Shown here: piece by piece, positions 42,001-51,000 of the stretch
Layout: each line of letters begins with the position of its first letter
How positions within the stretch are numbered: the first letter of the stretch is position 1
From: DASPKX01 sp035627835
GTDB lineage: Bacteria; Verrucomicrobiota; Verrucomicrobiia; Limisphaerales; SXQI01
Direction of reading: 5' to 3'
Assembly (NCBI GenBank): GCA_035627835.1
Contig: DASPKX010000147.1
Coordinates: 17,298 to 81,297 of the forward strand
Length of the DNA: 64,000 nucleotides
Notes under the pieces: model-generated
Told to the model about the DNA's origin: nothing
Databases searched by the model: none
Seen by the model: the letters and a program-made list of their open reading frames with translations, nothing else
Position numbers and translations under genes: made by a program

Positions 42001-45000
42001 GGCGCCGGTCAAGGTTGCGATGCTGTCAGAGCCGAGGCCGCCGAAGACAATGTTGCTGCCTTCTTCCGCGTTGATGGTGTCAGCGCCCACTTCCGCTAAG
42101 GTTCCATCGGTCGTCGTGATCTGGGTCAGATGACCGTTGGTGTAGGTCAAGAGACCCTGGTCGCCGATCACGATATCATTGCCGCTGTGGGCTTCGATAT
42201 GATCGCCCGCAGCGCCGCCGATCACGATATCATCCCCTTCATTACCGTTGAGGAGGTCAGCCGCGCCTTGCTCAGGAGCAACCGAGGCCATGCTAATGAA
42301 CAGGCCGGTGCTGGTGCGGTTCAGCTCGCCGTTATCTCCAATGACGATGTCGGCGTTCGCCTCAGCACTCACAGTGTCCTGAGCATAGCCCGCCAGCACA
42401 ATATCCGCTCCAGCACCGGTAGCGATCATATCGTCACCACCGCGTGAAACGTCGTGTGAAGTCAGTTTCGTCCACACCCCGGCTTCAGTAATCGTGAGCG
42501 TGGCCTGGTCACCAGCGATGATGTCAGCACCGGAAAGAGTAATGATCGAGTCGTTGCCGAGGCCACCGAAGACAACATTGTCACCTTCGCCTGCGGAGAT
42601 GGTGTCTCCGGCTGCTTCTTGTGCATCACCGTCTGTGTTGGTGATTTCAGTCAAATGACCGTTCGAGTAGCTCAGCTTGCCCTGGTCGCCAATGATGATG
42701 TCATTGCCAGCATCGGAGGCGATACTGTCACCTGCTGTGCCGCCGAGGATGATGTCATTGCCATCCTGGCCGTGGAGAATGTCCGAGCTGCCGAAGAGCG
42801 GCGCTGAGGTCTCGATGATGGCCAACCAGGCGTTGGCCTGCCGGAGGATCCTGCCGTTGTCACCTATCAGAGTGTCGTCCCCGGCTTGGCCGAGAACGAG
42901 ATCTTCACCGCAACCAGCGAGCACAACGTCCGAGCCGTTGCCGGCGTGGATGGTGTCAGAGCCGCCGCGTTCAGTGTCGTGGCTAACGAACTCGAACCAA
43001 ACGCCAGCTTCGTGGATGTTCAAAGTGGCCTGATCGCCAGCAATGAGATCTGTGCCTGATTGTGTGGTGATTGTATCGTCGCCGAGGCCCGCGATGACGA
43101 CGTTGTCACCCTCACCTGCGCTGATCACGTCACCACCGACTTCAGTCAACTGGTTGTCGGTCGAGGTGATCTGGACGAGGTAACCGTTGGTGTAGGTGAG
43201 CAACCCTTGATCACCGACGAGGATATCATTGTCATTTCCGCTGTTGAGCAGGTCACCGGCGGCGCCGCCTAGAACAATGTCGTTCCCTTCAGCGGTCGAA
43301 ATTGTGTCAGACGCACCGATGGATGGGCTGATGGTGCGGATAGTGACAAGAACGCTGTTTAAATAATCGATCTGAGCGCTATCACCGATGGCGATGTCGT
43401 CGCCAGATTCACCGTCAATAAGGTCACTGTCGGCGCCGCCCACGAGGACATCAGCGGCCGCTCCGCCGTTCAGGATGTCGGCGCTGCCGTCAGCGGTAGC
43501 CGTGCTCGTTACGAAGTCCAGCAGGCCAGCGGGGGTGCGGAGGATTTGACCGTTATCGCCGATAATGAGGTCAGCACCGGCCTCCCCATTAGCAACATCA
43601 TTACCTTGGCCAGCAATCACTGTGTCGTCACCGCTGCCCGCATTGATTGTATCAGCACCGCCACGAGCAGTGTCGTGACTGAGTGAGTCGTGCCAAACGC
43701 CCGTGGAGGAAATCTTCACGGACCCTTGATCACCGAAGACGAGGTCCGCGCCGCTGAGGGTCACAATTTCGTCACTGCCCAGGCCACCGAGAACAATGTT
43801 ATTGCCTTCACCACTGTTGATCGTGTCGTCGCCCACTTCGGCCAGCGCTCCGTCCGTGGTCGTAACGAAAGTCAGATCCCCATTGGTGAAGCTGACGGAT
43901 CCCTGATCGCCAAGAAGAACATCGTCGCCATCATTACCGAAGACGGAGTCTGAGCCAGCGCCCGAGAGAATGATGTCGTTCCCTTCGTTGCCGTGAACTG
44001 TGTCAGCGGCGCCGTAAGATGGAGCTGTGGTCGCGGCGCCGATGAGTACGGCGAAGGATGTTCTCGTTACAGACCCGTTATCACCGAGAACGAGGTCAGC
44101 GCCAGCGCCTGCGGTGATTGTGTCTGCGTCAAAACCACCGATCAGAACGTCATTGCCAGCAGCGCCGTTGAGAGTGTCGGATGCACCGCGGCCATGATCC
44201 TGGCTGCTTGCCTCGGTCCAGACACCTGCGACGGTCAGTGTCACGGTCGCTTGGTCGCCGATGAGCAAGTCGTTGCCCTCAGCAGCTTGAAGAGTGTCGG
44301 CACCTAGACCGCCGACGAGAATGTTATCCCCGGAACCGGATGTCAGAGTGTCGGAGGCGTATTCAGCGGCGTTTCCGTCGGTTGTTGTTACAGCCGTAAG
44401 AGCGCCGTTGGTGTAGGTGGCAATCGCCTGGTCGCCGATCAAGATGTCGTTGCCTGCCTCACCATGGATCGTATCTGTGTTGGTTCCGCCAATCAGCAGA
44501 TCATTGCCATCCCACCCCCACAGCGTGTCGGCCGCCCCATTCGCTGGGCTGGTGGATGCGATGCTGATCCGATTGGCGCCAGAGAAGATCGCCTGGGCAT
44601 TATCACCCACGAGGGCGTCATTGCCGATCCAACCGAAGAGAACATCCGCGCCGATACCGCCGACCAAGGTGTCGTTGCCCCTTTCCCCGTGCAGAACGTC
44701 GTCTGCACCAGTGGCGGTGAGAATGGACGTGGCAGAGCCAAGAGCGCCATTGCTGTAGAGCAGTTCCGCGTGATCGCCAAAGAGGATGTCGTCCCCGTCC
44801 CAGCCCCAGAGTGTGTCAGCGCCGCCACCGGAGATCAGAACATCACTGCCGATGTCGCCGTAAAGGGTTTCTGATTGAGCGCCATCCTGGTCGCTGGATG
44901 TCACCCGTACTAGAACCCCATTGGAATAGTCGATGGAAGCGCCGGAGCTGACGAGAATGTCGTTCCCAGCGTGACCAGCCAAGGTATCGACGCCGCCGCT

Positions 45001-48000
45001 GCCCACGAGGATGTCGTTGCCGTCATCCCCGTTCAAGGTCTCGTTCGTGGAAGGACCATTGTACGATTCAGCAGAGTTTAAAAGACCGTGGTTTGTCCGG
45101 GTGATGCGGCCATTATCGCCGAAGACCAGGTCATGACCGGAACCAGCGAAGAAGGCATCAACACCTTCACCCCCGAGGATCATGTCGTTATCCGCGTCAC
45201 CGTAGATGGTGTCCCCTGAGCCCACAAAGTCGTGAGTCGTGGCGTTGTTCCAGGCGCCCCAGAAATAATGGACAGTGGCATTGTCGCCGATAATCAAATC
45301 TGCGCCATTCCAACCCGCAAGCAGGTCAGCGCCGACGCCGCCAACCAGAATGTCGTTTCCGTCATCAGCGTAGAGATCATCTCCTGCCCCTGCTGCCGAA
45401 GTTGATTCGAATTTGGCTGCTTCATTAGCGCCGGTGTTCCGGTCGAAGGAGAATTCAAGATATCCTTCGTCACCAGCGAGCAAATCGTCGCCAGAACCGC
45501 CGGAGAGGAAGTCAGCCCCTGCGCCGCCGATCAGGAAGTCGGCGCCATCATGACCGAACAAGGTATCATTGCCGCCCTGGCCGCTGTTGACCGATTTGGC
45601 GAAGTAAACTGGGACACCGAGTTCCCACTCGAAGTCGATGTTATCGCCAGCGATGATATCCCGGCCACTGCCGCCGTGGATTGTATCGTTGCCCATGCCG
45701 CCAACGATGATGTTCGTTCCACTCCACTCGTAGATCTCATCGTTGCCGCCATTGCCGAAAATTTGATCGTCACCGGAATCGCCGTGGATCACGTCAGCGC
45801 GGCCGCTGCCCTCGATACGATCGTCACCGGAGCCGCCGTAAATGACAGCATTCCCCAGGAACGCATCGGTTAGGATAATCAGGTCGTTGCCAGAACCGCC
45901 ACTAATGGTGGAAGTGCGGCCGGAGAGGGAAGTTCCTTCGTAGATCAACTGGTCGTCACCACTGCCACCTTCCAATTCGACTGGAGCAGTGACACCGTCA
46001 CCCACAAGGATAAAGTCGTCGCCATTGCTGAAATCACCGACGATCTTCTTGACGCCTGTGAACCGTTGCTTGCGACCCCAGGCGGTCACATTGATGGTTT
46101 CGCCCTCTGGGTCGGAAGCACTGCCTGCAACATGCTCGATGATGTAGGTTTCGCTGGCGTCATCTTCCTCAAGGTTGCGCCAGTTCGCGCGGTCACCAAC
46201 ATTGAGGTAAAGGGTGCCGTTGCCGCCTTGGTCCGCGCCGACCCACTCTTCGGGTTGTGAGGCGAGGCCGCCGAGGTAAACAGGCTTTGGAATGCGGATG
46301 TAACCGAGTGTGAAACTGGCGCTCTTGCGGAAGGTCCAGAACAGGAACTCGATTTCAATCGTGACCGATGCGACAACTTTGATGCGTTCATCGCCACCTT
46401 TGGTCCGCTTGGCGCTGAACTCGAATTCAAGAGCTACGCCAGCCAGCTTGAACCCGAAGAGACGGGCTGACACTTCGCCACGGCCCCAGATGCCGAAATC
46501 TTCCTCCCCAACGTCGCCCGTGAACCAGACTTTGAAGCTAACTGCTCCGACGAGGCCGTTGCTGCGGGAGCCGAGGACGATCTCACCGTAGAAATTAACT
46601 TCGAAGTGACCGTTGGAATCGATCCATCCGTCCGCATCCAATGTAGCAAGCCCGAAGAAGCTCATTCCGGCAGAGAACTCGATCTTCCAGGCACCATTGC
46701 GAACGTTCATCGTGAACGATGCGTCCATGCTGAAGATCTTGAGGATGGTCAGCTCACCGTTGAGGTGGAGGCGGAAGGAGTTGGCCGGTATGCCGTTGAC
46801 GCTTGAGTCCGTGGTGTTGATGCGTAGTTGACCGCTGGCTTCAAACTCAACGATCGAAAGCACATCTGCCTCAACGGAAACATTAACACTGAGCACGATG
46901 CCCCCGCTGCGGAAGATGCCGAAGCCATCGACGTGAACGTCCAGGGGGCCAAGCACCAGCGTGGCGTCAATATCGATGCGCAGCTCGTTATTGCGGAAGG
47001 CAATCTCGAGCTTGCCGGAGGCTGTCGCAAAACCGAGGAATTCAATAGAGCCAGTAATGCGAATCAGAATGCCAGGAGCGATGGTCGTGGCGCGCGCTCC
47101 GAGGGACATTCCGACTGGCAATGTGGCGTTATGGCCGGTGGTGTTGATTTCGAGAGTGAAAGTTCCCGTGATCTTCACCCCTGCCCCGCCGCCGAAGTCG
47201 TTACCCACGCCGGCGCTGATATCGATTCGCGCCACGATCCCGTCGTTCCGCACAGCGAGCCCTGCCTGAACAGCGATCTCACCGATGAAGCCTACTTTGA
47301 GATAACCATCCACCCCAATCACAATCCCGTTGGAATTCCCTGTGAACTCAAACTGGGTCTTGAGTTCAAAGCTGTTAACAAACGACAGAGTGCCCGCGCC
47401 GAAAACGCGAACAGTGCGGCCTTCAATAGTTACAGTTTCGATTTCGTCGGTGAACGTGCCTGTGCGTTTGTTAACCACGGGGCGGCTAATCTCAGCTGCG
47501 GCAGCTTTCGTGTTCAGCTCGACTTTAAAGCGTCCCGAAATCGTGATGCCTAACGCGGCGGCAATATTCGGCGCGGTTTGAAGGGTCGCGTCAAGGCTCG
47601 CGACCAAACCTTCGGAACTAATCTGCAAATTGCCCACGATGTTGGCGGAGCCAATCGGTCCCAAGCCCATGGCCGCAGCCATCATCATGTCCAACTTCTC
47701 GCCGCTGGCTTCGAACCAAAGGTTTGCCTGGAGAACGAGACTCCCAGCAACGCTGATTTCAGCAGCCGCGTTGATGACGAGATAAACGCCAGGAGCGCCG
47801 ATGGACCCGTTGAGCTGCGGGGCTCCTTTCGGAATGACGAACGCCTTCGTCCCATCCGCATTCGTTATGAGTGCAGCTTGCGTTTCGGGGGCGAGGAATT
47901 GAACGTAGCTGGCCGGGACCGTGACAGATTGGTTTAAGCCGCTCGTGTTGACCCGCAGACGAGCTGTGGAGGTGTTGCTGAAAGTCGAGGCTAAGTCACC

Positions 48001-51000
48001 GCCAAAGGATAAGGTTAACGAAACATCGGCGGCAAAGCCCTCCTCGTTCAGGACAAAGACGGCGCGACCATGAAGGTTCAGGGCGTCGCCGCCGGGAACG
48101 CCGAGCTTCACCGAACCATCGGCAAACAAACTAATGCTGCCAGTAGTGACAGAGAACACGAAGGCGCCACTGATTTCCAGCAGTTGTGTGTTCGTGCCAG
48201 GAATCTTAAGTCCAACTTTGCCCGCAAGTTGAGCCTGGATGAAGACTTCGCTGAAATCGATGACAATGGTGTCACCACCCGTATCGAGGACAAGGCCAGC
48301 CTGGCCGTTATTCGCGGACGCTGCGAAATCACCCTTGGTGAAATCGATGGCGGAGAGGCCGGAGGTGAGACCAACGCCAAGGTTCAGGTCCAACTTAATG
48401 TCGCGGAAGGTCGCGGTCAGAAAATCCAGGCCAACAACATCCACGCCCCCAATTTCACCTTTAATAGCGAGGTAGCGGGCTGGGTCGAGCAGGTTGGTTG
48501 GGATGAAAAGAGCGGCTCCGATGGTGACGTCGTTGATTGAGAGACCAATCGCGTCCGCATCAGGCGCATCATAGATCGGCGAGCTTGGGTTTGTCGTAAT
48601 GATGCCATCACCGTTGCGGTCAGCCCAGTAAGGGCCGTTCGCTCCGATAAAACCAAACAGGTCGATACCTGCGATCGTGAGGCTCGTAACTTCCTTGTGC
48701 TGCCCGTTCGTCAGTTGAACGTCGTAAACAGCGCCCTTCGTGATCTCGATTCCACCGACCAGGTTCAGCACCCCAAGAATGTCGATGACGACCTTGGAGG
48801 AAGCCGCACGGATATAGTGACTCTCCATGTCGAGAGTCACAGTTATTGGCGTCTCCATACCGTCCACGATGGTTACGGCGCCGGTTGGAACTTTGTAGCC
48901 AGCTGTTTCAGGACCGTTTCCATCGGGGTCAGGGAAGCTCGCGACGAAGTCAACAACCGGAGGATTGAGCGGGTTGCCAATGACTTTACCAATATTCAGT
49001 TCGACGGCCAAGTCCTTGGCGGAAATCTCGATGCCATCGATGCCAATCAAGCCCGCGTTATCGGCGCTGATGCTAACGGCATAGTAACGGCTAGGATCAA
49101 TTGGGTTCGTCGGCGTCATGATTGCCACGCCGAGATCGAGGTTATCCAGGACGAACCCTACTGCTGAAGAATTGACGGTATCTGAACCGTTGATAACACC
49201 ATCGTTGTTGGTGTCTGAGCGATATGGCCCATTAACGCCGACAAACGCTTGAACATCGGAAGCTCCGATGGTCAGGAACTCGAGTTCGGTTTCCCGGCCA
49301 GCAAACCCGAAGGAAGAGAGAGTGATGTCGTAAGCGTTGCCCTTTGTGAACGCGAAGCTGCCTTGCAGATGAACAAACCCGCCAATCCCCAACACTGCTT
49401 GTTCAACGGCGACTTCAATGACTGCGTCTTCGAAGTTAAGATAGACAGGATCCTGGCCCGTTGGGATGGCAAAGCCTGCACCGTCATCAACTTCGGCGAA
49501 GTTGATAGCGTCTGGAGCCCACAACGGGTTTTCAAGAGGGTGAGAAACCTGGTTCAGACCAACTGTAATACCGCGACCTGACAATTGGAAATCATCACCA
49601 AGGCCAACGAACTCGATGGAGCCTGCGCTCGCGGAGAGCGCGAAGTAACTGGTCGCATCAAAAATGTTGGTTGGCTCGAAAATGCCAACACCGACATCGA
49701 GATCTTCCAGGGCCAAACCGATCGCGCCGCTATCCTCGTCTGCGGAAATGTTGCCGTTTTGATCACGGACCCAGTATGGCCCATTCCAACCGACGAAGGC
49801 GTAAACGTTGCTCGCACCAATGGTCATGGTCTCGACTTCGACCATGTCACCACCTGTAGTCGGCAGCTCGACAGTTTTGCCCTTCTGGAATTCAAAACTG
49901 CCAGTGAGGTAAACGAACTTGGAAATCTTCAGGGTCGCTTGCTCGACGGACACCCCGACGAAAGCGTCGTCATAGTCAAGGTAAACAGAGTCATCGCCGG
50001 TTGGAACTTCGAAGCCGAGACCGTCATTTAGGGCCGGGAAGTAAATCGGATCAGGCCCGAGCAACCCACCCAACTCAATTAACGCGGTGGCTTCATTGAG
50101 GGACAGAGTGATGTTCTTCCCAGAGAGTTCGAAATCATCTTCCAATCCGACGAACGCGATGGATTCAGCGGAGGCCTTCAGCGCGCGATAGCTTACATCA
50201 TCAAATGGATTGGTTGGCTCGAACAATGCCATGCCAAAATCAAGATCTTCCAATGCCAAGCCGATGGCTTCGTTATTCGGGTCAACGATCACTTCGCCGG
50301 CATTGTTACGGGTCCAGTATGGACCACCCCAACCAACGAAAGCATAGACGTTGCTTGCGCCGATCGTCATTGTTTCAACTTCCTTCCATTCCAAGTCGCC
50401 CTCAGAGCCAACTGGAACTTCGGTCGTCTTCCCCTTCTCGAATTGGAAGCTGCCGGTCAGGTAAACGAATTGCGAAATCTGGAGTGTGGCCCGCTCAACA
50501 GAGATGCTCAGGTAAGCGTCATCAAAGTCGAGGAGCACAGGAGCGCCGCCTGTTTCAACCTCAAACCCGCCACCTTCAAGGCCAGGGAAATAGATCGGAG
50601 TTTCGAACATATCGAGCACCAATGGGCTCGAACCTTGGTTCAAACTGACGCTGATATTCTCACCAGAGAGTTGGAAATGCTCACCCAAGCCGACGAAGCT
50701 AACGCTTTGCGCGGTGGCTTTCATGGCCATGTATTCGTAAGCATCCAGAGGATTGGTCGGCTCAAATATAGCCAATCCGAAATCCAGATCCTGCAGCGCT
50801 AGACCAATCGCTTTGCTGGTTGGGTCGGCGACAATCGAGCCATCGACATTCCTCTTCCAGTATGGGCCGTCCCAACCGACGAAGGCATGAACATCGCTTG
50901 CGCCGATGGTCAGCGTCTCGACTTCCTTCCAATCTTCGGGATCCTGCCCCTCCTCGGTTGGCACACGAAGCGTGCGGCCTTTCTCGAAAGCGAAGCTGCC

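Noticed and set aside
39340..45980. Regular spaced repeats that could be mistaken for a CRISPR array
   Set aside because: They are in-frame RTX protein repeats within one continuous coding sequence, with imperfect units and no leader or cas genes.
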